A model generated the notes under the pieces. That model did not search any database, was not told the DNA's origin, and saw only the letters and a program-made list of their open reading frames with translations. A DNA stretch of 64,000 nucleotides from Dichetophora obliterata (Eukaryota; Arthropoda; Insecta; Diptera; Sciomyzidae). Location of the stretch: assembly GCA_963920525.1 (NCBI GenBank), contig OY986435.1, positions 222,754,399-222,818,398 of the forward strand, written 5' to 3'. The position numbers were made by a program, and so were the translations under genes. Below, one piece after another: positions 1 through 12,197 of the stretch (position 1 is the first letter of the stretch; every line of letters starts with the position of its first letter).

Positions 1-345
1 AACCGCATTTTGCTTGCAATGCTTTCTGTTTGCCTGGTAGCAAAATCTCAAGTGGTGGAATGGCAAAATTAGACAAGGTACTGTTAAAGCGGAAAGCCGG
101 TGACCGAAATTATCAAAACGAAGTTGACATTTCATACAAAATATGCAACCAATGACAATGCAATATGAAAGCAAAAATTGGCAAAAATACCAAAATGGCT
201 GAGTTTGAAAGTTATGGTCACTAATAAAGAGAACGTATTCAGCCCTAACACTACCTTGTCTAGTTGTACTATGAGTGGTGGCATCAAAAGGGACTTCACG
301 GTCAGTCAAACAAAAACCAAATATCAAAAATTTAAAATTTATTTA
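1..345. other. AT-rich DNA, no gene recognised
   Basis: I see no supported gene here. The short open frame from 178 to 450 runs into the MITE that begins at 355, so it is not a believable gene. No repeat ends are visible in the first 340 bases. Confidence 0.5.
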
Positions 346-354
346 ATTCTAATC

Positions 355-679
355 CATGATACAATTATTTTACAAGGTAGCCGTGACAGCTTTTTGGCGA
401 TTGGTAGTTGTCAAAAACAGCTAAAGAATGTTGTAGTTTGCTGCTGTTGACTAGCAATGTGCTTATTTTTTACTTATCTTTGATTCATTAATTTTATTCG
501 TGAAGTTGATTGAAATGTTTTCAGTTTGTTGCGGTTGACTAGCTATGCTTAATTCGTCGCTTTTTTTTTTCACTTTTCTTTGATTAATTGCATAAACAGC
601 TAATTTTGACAACTATCCATCGCCGCTCGTGAGAAAAAAGCCAGTCTACGCGGCTACCTTGTAAAATAATTGTATCATG
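355..679. mobile_element. MITE with 9-bp target duplication (MULE/Mutator-like)
   Basis: The two ends are inverted copies: it starts CATGATACAATTATTTTACA and ends with the reverse complement. The similarity continues inward past GTAGCCG and a shared GTTGTCAAAA block, so each inverted arm is about 60-70 bases. The 9-mer ATTCTAATC lies directly outside both ends (346-354 and 680-688), which is the target-site duplication. There is no coding capacity in its 325 bp. A 9-bp duplication is typical of the Mutator/MULE superfamily, which includes Drosophila FB/NOF; that assignment is inference. A second element at 35734-36202 shares the terminal CATGATACA and also has a 9-bp duplication. Confidence 0.85.
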
Positions 680-863
680 ATTCTAATCTACAGCAGCTCT
701 ACATATACATTGAAAAAGCTACATCATTCAATGTGTCGCAGCGGAGCAAAGGGAGGGAAAAAAACGATGCGTCAGCAGAGGAAGTTATTGATGGTTGTTT
801 GCTACATTTGCTGAGCGCCTTGTAGCCAAGATCCAAGAGCGTCATTTAAAAACCTACTCGCTG

Positions 864-985
864 TCTGTATTGATGACGAGAGTTACTCGCAAAATGACGA
901 TGAGGATGACGCAAACCAAAGATTTACCAAAATCGTTCAACGAGCCTAAAGAAGTTTTCACTTCAGAAAAATAACGAAAGTGCTT
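864..985 (+). repeat. Dispersed direct repeat, copy 1
   Basis: This segment begins CTGTCTGTATTGATGACGAG and ends near AAGTGCTTGA. It is repeated at 2108-2225 in the same orientation, with a few substitutions and small indels. Both copies can be read as a short peptide containing MTQTKDLP, but each frame is soon closed, so a coding role is doubtful. It could be a fragment of an unrecognised repeat family. Confidence 0.7.
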
Positions 986-1074
986 GAGTTTGTGTGTGCG
1001 TGGGCCAACGATATCCCGGTGCATCACCAAGTGCAACAAAGTTAAATTGGTTTTTTTTGCTGGTGAACGTCCTC

Positions 1075-1178
1075 CAAGTACCACCAGCAACAGCACAAGC
1101 AAGTGCAGCGCAAATTTCTTGCTAGCCAACATGTGCCAACAAGTGCCACCAGCAACAGCACAAGCAAATGAAGCGCGA
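1075..1178 (+). repeat. Short tandem duplication (CACCAGCAACAGCACAAGCA)
   Basis: A block of about 38 bases around CCACCAGCAACAGCACAAGC occurs at about 1079 and again at about 1145 with minor changes. The unit is about 66 bases. This looks like a simple local duplication. Confidence 0.7.
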
Positions 1179-2107
1179 ATTCTCCGCTTTCAATTTATTT
1201 AATTCAAGCCGAAGTATAATGGCAAAAATTTGCCTCTGCGTTTGAGACATGCTGAAATGGTGCTTCTGAAATATTGGAGAGTTGACCAGTCAATTGAATT
1301 GCGCTACACTTGCTGGTGCTGCTCGTTGCGACTCTCGGAGAACAATATTACACTCGAATTTAATATTATATTAAATAAAATATTTGCGCTAAAACACGAC
1401 GCAAATGTGAAACGTCAAAATTTGCAATTGTCAAAATTTCATCGTCCATTTGACACAGCACAAAAGACAAATTTATTTCAACACACACAAATTTTATTCA
1501 ACCTGATATTTTCTATCCTACCACGACTGAAAAGTTTCCTTTTGACACACACCCTTTATAAAAAAAATGAATTAATAAAACAATGATAGTTGACAACTCT
1601 GAAAATAAAATGCCACTGACAAATACAACAAGTGTGAAAATTGTTAAACTTTGTTTGATGACATATAATAAAATAAGAGCTTGCATTTAATTATTTGAAT
1701 GTTCAACATATTCCTCAACATATTATCACAACTTAAAGGTCAAAATGTTAAAACACTCAATCCATACATTATTTTTTCTTGTTTGCAAACGAAGTTCCAC
1801 CAGAAAAAAGTAGAAAAAGAAGAAGATCGATCCATTTTTAAATCTCACCATGAATAGCGGCTGTTTGAGTAAAAGCAAATTTTTCAAAAATAATGACAAA
1901 TACAACAACTGAAGAAATTGCTAACTTAAGTATTTATATACTAACAAACAGATTATATGCATTAATTTCAGGAGTTGCCAAGTGATTTCTTTGTGTGCTT
2001 GCGGCCGATTAAGAACAAGAGTGACGATAATTGTTCATATTTTTATGCACAAATACATGCAAACATTTTATGAGGTTATGTTTAATTTTCCTATCTTGTT
2101 ATCTTTG

Positions 2108-2225
2108 CCGTCTGTATTGATGACGAGAGTTTCTCGGAAAAATACGATGACGCAAACCAAAGATTTACCCTCTGCCAAAATCGTTCAACGCGCCTAAAGA
2201 AGTTTTCTTTTCAAAAGTGCTTGAC
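2108..2225 (+). repeat. Dispersed direct repeat, copy 2
   Basis: Second copy of the segment at 864-985, same orientation. It shares GTCTGTATTGATGACGAGAG, ACGCAAACCAAAGATTTACC and CTAAAGAAGTTTTC. The two copies differ by indels around the ACGATGA stretch, so they are not recent duplicates. Confidence 0.7.
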
Positions 2226-2240
2226 GCTCAAGATCAATTA

Positions 2241-5200
2241 GTAGTTTTCTTGTTGTTAGCATTTAAATACAATTGTTTGAGTCACTGTATATTCTTGTAT
2301 CTTTTTTTTTATTTAATTTGGTTTTTTTATATTTTTGCATTTTTCTTTATTAATTTTTATAATAATATAATCCAACATTTAAATACAAATCCGTTTATTA
2401 AATATAAGTTTTAAAATGTTACAATAACTTTCTTTAATAATCTTGAAAATGTTTGTCCTTCGATCATATTAATTTTAAGCCTCTCCTAGGCTTTAATGAA
2501 TTTCATATGAACGGACCCCCAGTTTGCCGAACCATAATCCTTAACCAGCGTTATTCAAGTATATAATGGCTTATAAATAAAATGCATTTTCACGGTTTGA
2601 GAAATTCCAGAACTTTTTTAAGCAAGTCCTGAGCAACAAAGCAATAAGGGCAAGGGTACGCGCCGTTGCCATCTGCTGTCTATTAGCAATTAGAAAAAAT
2701 TTAGTCTCAAAGAAATTTAAAAGGTATCTCATTCAGTTTGGTTAATTGAACAAAGGTTTTGAAATTTTGATAAGTCTATTTAATCCGAGGATCTATGCGT
2801 AATAAAATAAATTTGCAGATACGAGTCAGCTTGCAATATTTCCACCAGTGTAGTATTGCAAAATGTTCCTACTTTTTTATATAACTGAATCATTTTCTTC
2901 TTTTTCTTGGGTTGAAACTTATTGAACTTTTAGAAGAAGCCGCATTTTGCACAGTACCATCAAGGCCATTATTTACTTAAATTTGGGTAAAAGACTTGCG
3001 AGCATGACCTCTACCTTTATTTGTTTTTGAATGTTGCAGTTACAAATCATCCATCTTGTTTCCTTTACCAAATGAAGATCCTCCTAATTGGACATAGTTG
3101 GACGAGGTCTTTCAAGGTCTTTGAAAAATGCCTTTTTCGAATTCATTAATAGTTAGTCCAAGAGCTATACATAGTTTCTGGGAATGTATTATTAGAAATA
3201 TTAAACTGATCATTTATATGCTCTTTTATTACTTTTAAATGTTTTTTATTTAGTAAAAAAAATGGAGAAGTTCATTTTAAAAAATAATTTAAAATAGAGC
3301 GAACACTTTCATCCGGTTTTTTTCATGATCGCATTTATGTTCTAGATGTGAGGTGTAAATTATTTATTGATAGAAAAATTTCTTTGATCCCTATTAAGAT
3401 TAGCACTTTTTACTGTGGAAAAATCAGAATTTATTTGATGACACTTACATTAGAAGTCGATAAAATCTTGAGGAAATACAAGTTAATCTGCCATAAATCT
3501 ATTATATTTAACATTTACGCTTTCTTATTATTACGAAGAACACAAAATTTTTATCCCAATATATTAATATCCAATATCGCCCATATTTCTGCATTTGCCG
3601 TTTTTTAGTTATTTTTTGGTTCAGAAGTGATCAAATATGTGCTTGTAGTACTAGAAATGCCCTGCAAAAAAATCATGTTTTTTTTGCTCTTTTGAAAAGT
3701 TACTGAAAAACACATAACAATTTTTGAAGGCGCAGCGACGATATACAATAGACCGACCCAAAAAACCCGAAGTGTGATTTTTTTGGGAGCACAGGGATAA
3801 AAATGTTCGATTATGTATCGAAAACAAGCCCATAAAATTTGGTTATAAAATATTGATGTTTAGTACTCGACCAAAGACGTTAGGTGGCGCTGCACCCGTT
3901 ATAAAAATTCAGTGAACTAAAAACCCGCTAATCATACATGACACAAGTAATAATGAAATTTTATAAGGTCTAATCTTACTTTGTTAGAGTCGATGAAAAT
4001 GGTAAAATAATTTTGGATTTCATCCGCTTGCTAGATGTAGAGATATTTTAGAAAAAGCTGCAACAATAAGAAAAAAAAATTTTTAAATTTCATGTTCAAG
4101 GCTTAATACTTCATATAGCATATATTTTTTATATATACTAGATCACCCAAAAAAGCAAAGAATTTTTTTTTGCTCCACGAGCGTTTTCTAATAGAATGAA
4201 GTTGAAAAATAAGATCTGCATTAAAAGATTGGTATCGTTAGTGGAAAATAGCCATCAACTTTGGTTTTGTACGGCAAAGCGTTTCAACACCCTGCAGCCA
4301 CTTGAATAAAACACTTTTTGTAAGTTAAGCTTACAAAAATATGTCGAAAAGACAGAAAAAATATGTCAAAATGACAGAAAAAAATTACTAAAATAAAATA
4401 AAGCAGCACAGTGCCAAAGCGCTAGGCCAGGAGGCTGGAGACGGAATATAATTAATGAATGGTTTTTGTTGGCCACTAAGTTTCTGTCACGTCCGTATGT
4501 TTGATTTTAATTTTAATTTTAATATTACTTAAAAATTGACGAAATAAAATGTCTTCAAATTCAAGTATAACCAACAAAAAATTATTTTAAACTGTCCTCT
4601 ACTTATAATTCCTATTAGAATTTTAAGAAAACATTTTTATCTTAAAAATGTTTATCTAACCATATGACCATGCTATACAATGTCACATCTATAATCTGAC
4701 ATAACACCATACAACATGCCATACAATGTGATGTCTATAATCAGACATAACACTTTACACCGTTAATCATAGTATAAAATTAAAAGCTAACTAAATCGGA
4801 AAAATAATATAAACACCTGAAAAAATTAATGTATAAAGAGATAAACATCCCATCTATATTAAGTGAAACAAGAAACCTAAAACCTAAAATTATTGCCGTG
4901 TAGGCATAAAGGCTACCTTTAAACGTTTTTCGACCACAGCCACATGGTCTCATCAGAAGGCTGGTCTAACTTGTTCGAAAGAGGTAGCGTTCAAATTCAA
5001 GCATAGTGTTCATCATACAAGCGAAGCATTTTTGTTGTTTTTAGTCATCATTTTGTTTTTCAACCCTTGGTTGAAGGAGAAAATCAAGAATTTTTGCCAA
5101 CAGGCCAACAGGTTCGACAAACCATCAAATTAGCTTAATTATCAAAATGGTTCGAACATGGCCGCCGTATGACGAACAGGTTCGCTAATGTATAACCTCT

Positions 5201-5279
5201 TTAACCAAAATAGATGAGTCGCTACGTAAAGGAAGACGAAAATGTTTGCTTAAATGCAATTCAATGTTGATGTCCAAAA
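2241..5279. other. AT-rich intergenic DNA, no gene recognised
   Basis: I find no coding region, RNA gene or element terminus that I can support. The small open frames at 3348-3608 and 3651-3833 look random and match nothing I recognise. Near 4660-4750 the motif CATACAATGT is repeated. Confidence 0.45.
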
Positions 5280-5281
5280 TA

Positions 5282-5993
5282 AGGCCCAACCAAAATAGAC
5301 GGCTTGCTACGTAACAAGTGAAAAAGTAAGTGTTCAGTTAAATATATTTTATGTAGTTACCCAAAATGAGCAAACGTAACTGAACAAAACTAAACGAAAC
5401 TGTTTGACAATACGTTTTATTCCATAAAAAACGAACTGCTAGCGTAGCAACTCGTCAACAACAGCTGTACAGCGTGCGTTTTTATTTTATTTTCATCAAT
5501 TTGTTTCAATTTCACCATTATTTCACATATCTTTTACAAATCTTTATTAAAAAATGCAAAAATTAAATAAATAAATAAAACTCGATTGCGAACTGATCAG
5601 CTGATTCAGACGAGTTGAGCAAGTCGTTTCATTTTGGGTTAAGTCCGTAAACATCCTTCAAGTTGCTATTGTCTCGTTTCGTCTATTTTGGTTGGGGCTA
5701 TAGCCACACATCAACTCATCGAAACTGAACAAAACGTCTCAACTCGTCAATAACAGCTGTTCAAAGTGTGCGACATTTTTTCACTCATAGTTCACAAAAG
5801 TTTATTTAATAATTAACAAAGTTGTAATTGCACTTTAATTTATTACTTAAAGACACTCTGTTCGAAATTGATCAGCTGTTTCAGACAAGTTGATCAAATC
5901 GTTTCATTTTGGGATAAATGTCAAAACAGACGAAAAGAGTGCAGACATTCGGCAAGTTGCAATCGTCTTGTTTCGTCTATTTTGGTTGGGCCT
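5282..5993. mobile_element. MITE with TA duplication and internally duplicated arms
   Basis: The element starts AGGCCCAACCAAAATAGACG and ends with the matching inverted sequence, with TA on both sides (5280-5281 and 5994-5995). It is 712 bp and has no ORF. Inside, one unit is repeated: CAACTCGTCAA-AACAGCTGT followed by a GATCAGCTG-TTCAGAC and CGTTTCATTTTGGG block occurs at about 5450-5640 and again at about 5735-5920. A third terminus-like sequence lies at 5673-5700, so the element seems to have grown by duplication of one arm. The TA target fits Tc1/mariner-type mobilisation (inference). A related, shorter terminus is seen at 5205-5235. Confidence 0.85.
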
Positions 5994-5995
5994 TA

Positions 5996-7110
5996 AAAAA
6001 TGTGAACGTTTTCATATACGAAAAATGGTAATTTTTTGAAACTTTAACGATTTTATTTTCTAAATCATTCGAGACCGACATTTTTTGAAAGCGGATCCGG
6101 ATTTAGGGCTACCAAATACACGTTTTGAAAAAAAATATATTCGTGTCTGGGCCCTAAAGTAATATTATTCCAAAAATTTTTTAAATCGATAGCTCGATAA
6201 GTAATTGTTATCTCGATAACTTAAATCGGTACTTAAAATCTGCATTTTCAGATATTGGCGCCTGGGTAATCGAAATTGTGCCTAGACCCATATATTGCCA
6301 TGTCTAAATTGGCATTAACATATCGGCACAGGGCTGCTTCGTCGAACGTTGTAACGCAGCTACACCGACATCGGCTGCAAAAGAGTTTATCGGCTGCGGA
6401 GTCTAAGCAGATGATAGCTGTCAAACATACTGTGTAAGCTTGAGTGTTTTGCTTAAATTTTGCATCAGACGAAATTTTCAATGGAAAATATGGATTAAAG
6501 ATTAAAAATTGTGTCTAAAATGGTAAGTTCAATTATCATCCGCTGGATTTGGTGAAGAATATAAACTTCAATGTATCTGAGTTGTTGTGGCCATGAGAAA
6601 ATGTGTTAAATTGTGTTTTCTCAGAAGTTCCACCCCGTTGTAGGCTTCGAGAGTTACAATTATATAATTCGGATATAAGAAAATATGTATTTAACACAGT
6701 TTTTACACTTGGCGAAAGAAAAGTAAAAATTTCATTCGCGCCTTTGAAAAGTTGTGAATAGTTTGAGCAAAGTTCAACAACAGAGCGTACGCTGAATTTC
6801 AAGGCCACTACTACTTGGTGAATGAATGATTGTAGCTATCATGCCGAGCATATTGCTGGAATATTGTCTAATTCCAATGTTTTTTATTTATTTTAGCTAC
6901 AGAGATAAGAAGCACCCAATAAAAGAAAGAACATACTTAATAAGTAGAGTAAAGTAAAAGTTGATGTTTAGTATGACCTAACATTGTAACAAGGAACCAC
7001 CGCTCGGACAAATTATTTAAACTTTACCTTTCCAATTGCGATTGCTTGGCTGAGAAGTAAACAACTGTTCCAACTAATCGAATGCTATCGAGGTCTGGAA
7101 TAAGCTAGCA
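5996..7110. other. DNA upstream of the carrier gene
   Basis: No protein-coding gene is supported. Two short minus-strand open frames (6248-6481, 6536-6808) have no recognisable domain. The stretch just before 7111 presumably holds the promoter and 5' UTR of the SLC25A44-like gene, but I cannot place a start site or an upstream non-coding exon with confidence. Confidence 0.45.
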
Positions 7111-8250
7111 ATGAATCGTGTCTCAGTAGCTCCAACCACCGCGACGAGTTCGGGTGCGACTTTAGACGCTAACACCTATATTAAGACTATAGAGTGGGAC
7201 ATGATGAACAAAACAAAGTTTTTCCCATTATCCATGCTGAGTTCGTTTTCAGTGCGATGTTGTCTATTTCCGCTGACAGTCATTAAAACACAGCTGCAGG
7301 TTCAGCACAGAAGCGACATATATAAAGGCATGATAGACTGTGCCATCAAAGTTTATAAGTCTGAGGGAATTCCTGGACTTTATCGTGGATTTTGGATATC
7401 ATCTGTTCAAATTGTCTCTGGAGTATTTTATATTAGCACATACGAAGGTGTACGTCATATTCTGAATGACGTTGGTGCTGGTCATCGCGTAAAGGCGCTA
7501 GTAGGTGGTGGGGCAGCCTCGATGGTGGGGCAGACGATATTAGTTCCTTTTGATGTTATATCGCAACATGCCATGGTTCTAGGAATGGCGTATCACGCCG
7601 GTTCAAAAGACGTTAATCCGTTGGGCATTAATACTGGCCCTGGTCGTAGTCGATTTAATATATCGCTAGACATTGCGAGAGAGATCTTAAAGCGTGACGG
7701 ATTTCGTGGCTTTTACAGAGGTTATACCGCTAGCTTAATGGCTTATGTACCTAATTCGGCCATGTGGTGGGCACTCTATCACTTATACCAAGGTGAGTAC
7801 TATTTATTTTTAAATTTCTTATAAGTGCTGCTAGTTAAAAGTTTTTTTGCTTTTCTCTCCATTCATGCAGATGAATTGTGCCGAATATCTCCACCGTGGG
7901 TCTCTCACCTTTTGATTCAATGCATTGCTGGGACCTTAGGAGGTTTTACAACAACTATTTTGACAAATCCATTGGATATTGTTCGAGCACGCCTGCAGGT
8001 TAAACCATAAAAGTACTAGTTGTTTTTTTTTTTTTAATTTTATTCATATAATTTGCAGGTTCATCGCTTGAATTCTATGAAAGTGGCATTTGAAGAACTT
8101 TGGCGCGAAGAAAAAATGAACTGTTTTGTTAAAGGATTGTCGGCGAGATTGGTGCAGTCCGCTGCATTTTCATTTAGTATAATCTTAGGCTATGAAACCA
8201 TAAAGCGTATTGCAATTGAAGATCAGTATAAGCATCAGATACGATGGTAA
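7111..8250 (+). CDS. Mitochondrial solute carrier, SLC25A44-like (three exons)
   Basis: Member of the mitochondrial carrier family, most like SLC25A44, which in mammals carries branched-chain amino acids across the inner mitochondrial membrane; transport of that substrate here is inferred. Exons are 7111-7792, 7871-7998 and 8059-8250, joined as 333 aa, a normal length. Intron 1 is GTGAGT..GCAG (78 bp); intron 2 is GTTAAA..GCAG (60 bp) with an unusually weak donor. The three carrier repeats show signatures at residues 54-59 (PLTVIK, with T where D/E is usual), 146-151 (PFDVIS) and 261-266 (PLDIVR). Also visible are GLYRGFW near 89 and GFYRGYTASLMAYVPNSAMWW near 199-220. The first ATG follows AGCA, a good fly context. 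No frameshift or premature stop is present, so it is probably functional. Flanking DNA is repeats. Confidence 0.95.
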
Positions 8251-8587
8251 CTCGACTTATGCCTCGACAATTCTAAGCACAAACAAGGAACTTACCCAAT
8301 ACCTGCATTTATGATGTCAAACAATAATATAATTACCATATTCTCAGTTCGGACAAATGAATTTAAAATATACTGGTCTTACTTTTTAACGACTTACCAA
8401 AGAATTTAATTCAGTTTAGTTTAGAACATCTGTAACTTTTCAAAGGATTTTTATTTCAGGGTCTAAGTGCGCGACTGTTTTTTTTTAATTTTTTGTATTA
8501 AACATATTTGGCATTCCATGTGCAAAACATCAGCAATATTTAAGAGAATAAGTCGTGTTCAAAGTACTGTGTAATTTATTTAAAAAA

Positions 8588-8593
8588 AATAAA
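8588..8593 (+). terminator. Putative polyadenylation signal of the carrier gene
   Basis: AATAAA lies 338 bases after the stop codon of the SLC25A44-like gene, in a very AT-rich stretch. It is the first canonical signal I note downstream; other AATAAA copies occur up to 8890, so the real cleavage site is uncertain. Confidence 0.4.
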
Positions 8594-10354
8594 CGTAAAA
8601 CTATTTGTACATAAATAAACATAAACAAATATTTTAGATTGTAATGTAATTAATTGATAGCCTAGTCAATTTTTTAAAGAATATTTATTTCAAATTATTG
8701 ATAATATACGTATATTGAATGTTTATTGAAATCTATTTAAGTAGCTAAACACAAATTGTCAAGCATTGCGTTACTAGATATGTTAAAACATAAAATCCAA
8801 AACTCTCTTGCATGCCAGATGAACCAAACAAAATGTGTAACAATATTATTGAATGTAGCAAAAATTTAAGTATGAAAAAATGTGTATTAAAATAAAATAT
8901 AAATGGTTGGCAATAAAATTAAATCTTTAAGCAGAGCGTTCTTTTTTTAATTTTCACTTGTCATGAGCTTTGGCTTGTATAAAAATGAGATGGAATAAAA
9001 CGCTTGAATAGTGTGCGTCGATAGGACAACGTGTTAAGGGCAGGTTCTCATGAAGCTCGACCACAAAACTCAATTTTTATTTTTCGATAGCTTATAATGT
9101 GTAGATCCCCAAGCATTTTGGCCGATAACAATGCATAAAAAATTTATCGTATACGAAAGGAACCCATAATTTCATAAGAGCACTCGAAACAATCGTTAAC
9201 CAAATCTTAAAACGCGATATCTGCAAATTTTTTTTCATTTTGGAGACAAACTGGTATCCACGATATCGCGAGAACTACGCTGACTAGGATTTTTTTTTAT
9301 TTTAAAGAAAATAAATTTATTGGATCCCAAAAATAAATTTAGATGATTTTGGGTGGTTGTTTTTTAGAGAACTTTAAAGAGCGAAAAATGCAAAAAACTC
9401 TACTTAAATTTGAAATGTCCGCCATTTTTGATATTTTTAACTATTAATACTAGTATCGCCTGCGGTCGAAATTCGACCGTGTGAAAAGAAGTGAGCAAAA
9501 ATGAACACTATGTTATGTTCCCCTTTGTATCGAACCTGGCATGATCGCGCGCCGACTAGCTCAGAGTTTCCGGTCGCAGTTCCCAACCCGTCATGCCAGG
9601 CCGAGGGAGTAACAATAACTTCCGGTCAGCACCGGAAGTAACTAAAATAAATAATAAAAAAAAAACAACAATCAACAAATAAAAGCTGTCAGGTACAAAC
9701 CAAACACAAAAAAAAAAATAATCAAAACCCGCTGAAACCCCGCGAAAATCCAAACATTTCCATTTACAGAGAGAGAGGACAAGATGTTTACAGTTCCTTC
9801 ATGCACCCACCCAACCAGGGTTATCTCCGGTAAGTATCTTCTTGATAACCCCTTTGCTAAATTTTTAATATGCTCGCCTTCAGCAATCCATTTCACCCTT
9901 CATGAATGCCCCCATACTCCGGCCCCAATTTAAAAATTTAAACCATAATTTTTTTTTTCTTAAATTCATATTAAAATTTTTCCTTTTATATTTTTTTATT
10001 TATTTACAAAACTAACCTAATCTATCTTATTTGCTGGCCAACACAATTATCAATGGAGTTTACATAAAAGCAGAACATGGCCGTACAATATCAGCAATCA
10101 AATACAAAGTTTTAACGTTAGTTCCACATTATTATCAAAAAAAAAAAAACATAAGCCTAAAAAAATTCAATATACTCAGAAAAATAATATTAGTATAAGT
10201 AATTAATAAAAAATGTTTATATATGGTATATGATAATATTAATAAAATGAACAACTAAAATTACGCATAACATTCGTGGGCACAATTTAATTGGAATATT
10301 GAGGATCCATACTTATATGAGAAACTTATATGATCTCACTTATATGAGAAACTT
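8594..10354. other. Intergenic DNA, possible degraded repeat at 9430-9900
   Basis: No gene is supported. The part from about 9430 to 9900 is less AT-rich and has GTCGAAATTCGAC, a CTGGCATGA / TCATGCCAG inverted pair (9537-9600) and a TTCCGGTCAGCACCGGAAGT palindrome near 9620. This could be the 5' part of a retrotransposon whose 3' end is at 10355-11217, but nothing links the two directly. Confidence 0.35.
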
Positions 10355-11217
10355 CAGTTCTGCCGTTCAAATAGAAGTTTAAACCTCTTGATTCCGAACC
10401 ACTATTATATAAACTCTAGCAGACTGTTTTTCGTCAGTGCAATAAGACTGTGGAATTCATTGCCAAATAACATTAAGGTCATTTCCAACCAAAGAGCTTT
10501 TAAGCATTTAATCTTTGAATATTTTTCACAAATCTATTATTTTCTCTATTCCTACTACTTTTCTTTTTTCTTACATGCATATTGTTTAAATTCTGGTGTG
10601 TTCATTTATTTCTAGATCTTCATATTTTTATTGATTTTTAATTGTTTTCTTTAATAGATATATCTCAAAGTTGCAATTATTTAATTTTTACCATAAATTA
10701 ATTCTTCAATTCAATTAACATTTTAATTTTAACTTCTTCAATTACTTATAAGCTGTTGTATATTATTTTAACCTCTATTCTTAAAATAGTTGCAATTATT
10801 TAATTTGACTATAAATTTATTTTTTTTATTCAAGTAAAGTTTTAATTTAAATTTCTATAATTTGTTAAAAGCTAATTACTTATAAGCTGTTGTATATTAT
10901 TTTAACCTCTATTCTTAAAATAGTTGCAATTATTTAATTTGACTATAAATTTATTTTTTTTATTCAAGTAAAGTTTTAATTTAAATTTCTATAATTTGTT
11001 AAAAGCTGTTTTATATTATTTTAACTTCTGTTCTTAAAAAAATAATCATAAATTGTTATTATGTTAATTAGTCAATAATTAGTCAATAATACAATGTTGT
11101 TATTCCTCTTAATAATTTAATATTTAAGTTGCTTTTTGTGCAGCATGTAAAAGAAACTGTATTCTTATATGCTAACGTATTTTGCCTAATAAATTGAAAA
11201 ATAAATTGAAATTGAAA
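10355..11217 (+). mobile_element. 3' end of a CR1/Jockey-like non-LTR retrotransposon
   Basis: Positions 10388-10615 encode SSRLFF-SAIRLWNSLPNNI followed by AFKHLIFEYF. This is the conserved C-terminal tail of reverse transcriptase ORFs in CR1/Jockey-type elements (pattern SFF..S..LWN.LP..I....FK..L..Y). The reverse transcriptase itself is missing, so the copy is severely 5'-truncated. An AT-rich 3' UTR follows and ends in a degenerate AAATTGAAA tail at about 11185-11217, typical of CR1-like 3' ends. The UTR contains a tandem duplication (10741-11008). It is dead. Confidence 0.7.
10741..11008 (+). repeat. 134-bp tandem duplication in the retrotransposon 3' UTR
   Basis: Two near-identical units (10741-10874 and 10875-11008) start ATTACTTATAAGCTGTTGTA and contain TATTATTTTAACCTCTATTC. 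A third, partial unit follows from about 11009 and a more diverged one precedes at about 10660. The near identity of the two full units points to a recent duplication. Confidence 0.85.
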
Positions 11218-11817
11218 ATCATATCTCACCCGATCATCGATAACTTCAGTCGGAAACGCAAAAAAAAAACTTTCATATATATATAAAAAAATTTCCCTGA
11301 GAGAGCTCCCTGAGGTCACGTTGCATCAAACCCTAAAATTTTCACTAACTCTTATTTTGTTTTTTTTTTTCTTTTAGAATAATTTTTCTTACATAATTTT
11401 ACTGCCGCCAAGGCGATTTATGAATCTCTCAAATTTTTGTACATTTGCAACAAAACTTTATATCATACGCACTGCGAAACTCACGAACACAAACAAACAG
11501 AATATGTTTAAATTATAAAATTAAATTGAATTAATTTGAATTGAACTATTTTTTTAATTACTGCATTTAAACAAAAAAAAACTAACTAACATTCAAAAGT
11601 ACTTTTCCGATTACTAATTTGACTTTACAAATGGAGGAGCAGACATTTTGTTATTTAGACGCGCAAATTATTCACGTCCATTTTAGTGTTATCATTTCAT
11701 GGAAAACAAGAAAAGTTATATGTGTTTGTATTTCTAGCTCTTTTGCGGGCAAAAAATAAACTCAAGAAGAAAAACATGCAACACAAAGCAGTTCAATCAA
11801 ATGGAAGTTTTTGAACA
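11218..11817. other. AT-rich DNA, no gene recognised
   Basis: Nothing beyond low-complexity AT-rich sequence and a short TATATATAT run near 11275-11285. This is the target DNA into which the Tc1-like element at 11820 inserted. Confidence 0.45.
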
Positions 11818-12197
11818 TACAGTGGCTCACAGCTTATTTTATGCAGTGCATACTTTAAACTTTAGGGCTTTATAAAAACAAAACTAACAGGAATATAAAA
11901 GATAATATGGTGTCATTTAAAAGAGCAAAAAGTCTAGTTAAATAAAGGTTTTTCATTAATTGTGAATACATAAATTTAGTTGTTTAAAGTAAGAGAACAT
12001 AAAACAGGCCCGTAGCCAGAAAATAAGAGCCGGGCAGGCTGAGCCTCCAGTAAAAAAATACAAATTTTTTTCATACTTTATATTATTCATATTTTCAAAT
12101 GAATTTTTTATATATTTACATGTTATTTAATGAGTTTATTGTTCAAATGTATATTTTAGTAAAAAAAAAAGTTAAGTATATTAACATATAAAGCCTA

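Larger units (their letters stand above)
689..2240. other. Unassigned AT-rich DNA with internal direct repeats
   Basis: No intact gene is recognised. The short open frames here match no family I know. The segment carries two copies of a roughly 120-bp sequence (864-985 and 2108-2225) and a smaller duplication at 1075-1178, listed separately. It may be a decayed repetitive element, but I see no termini. Confidence 0.4.
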
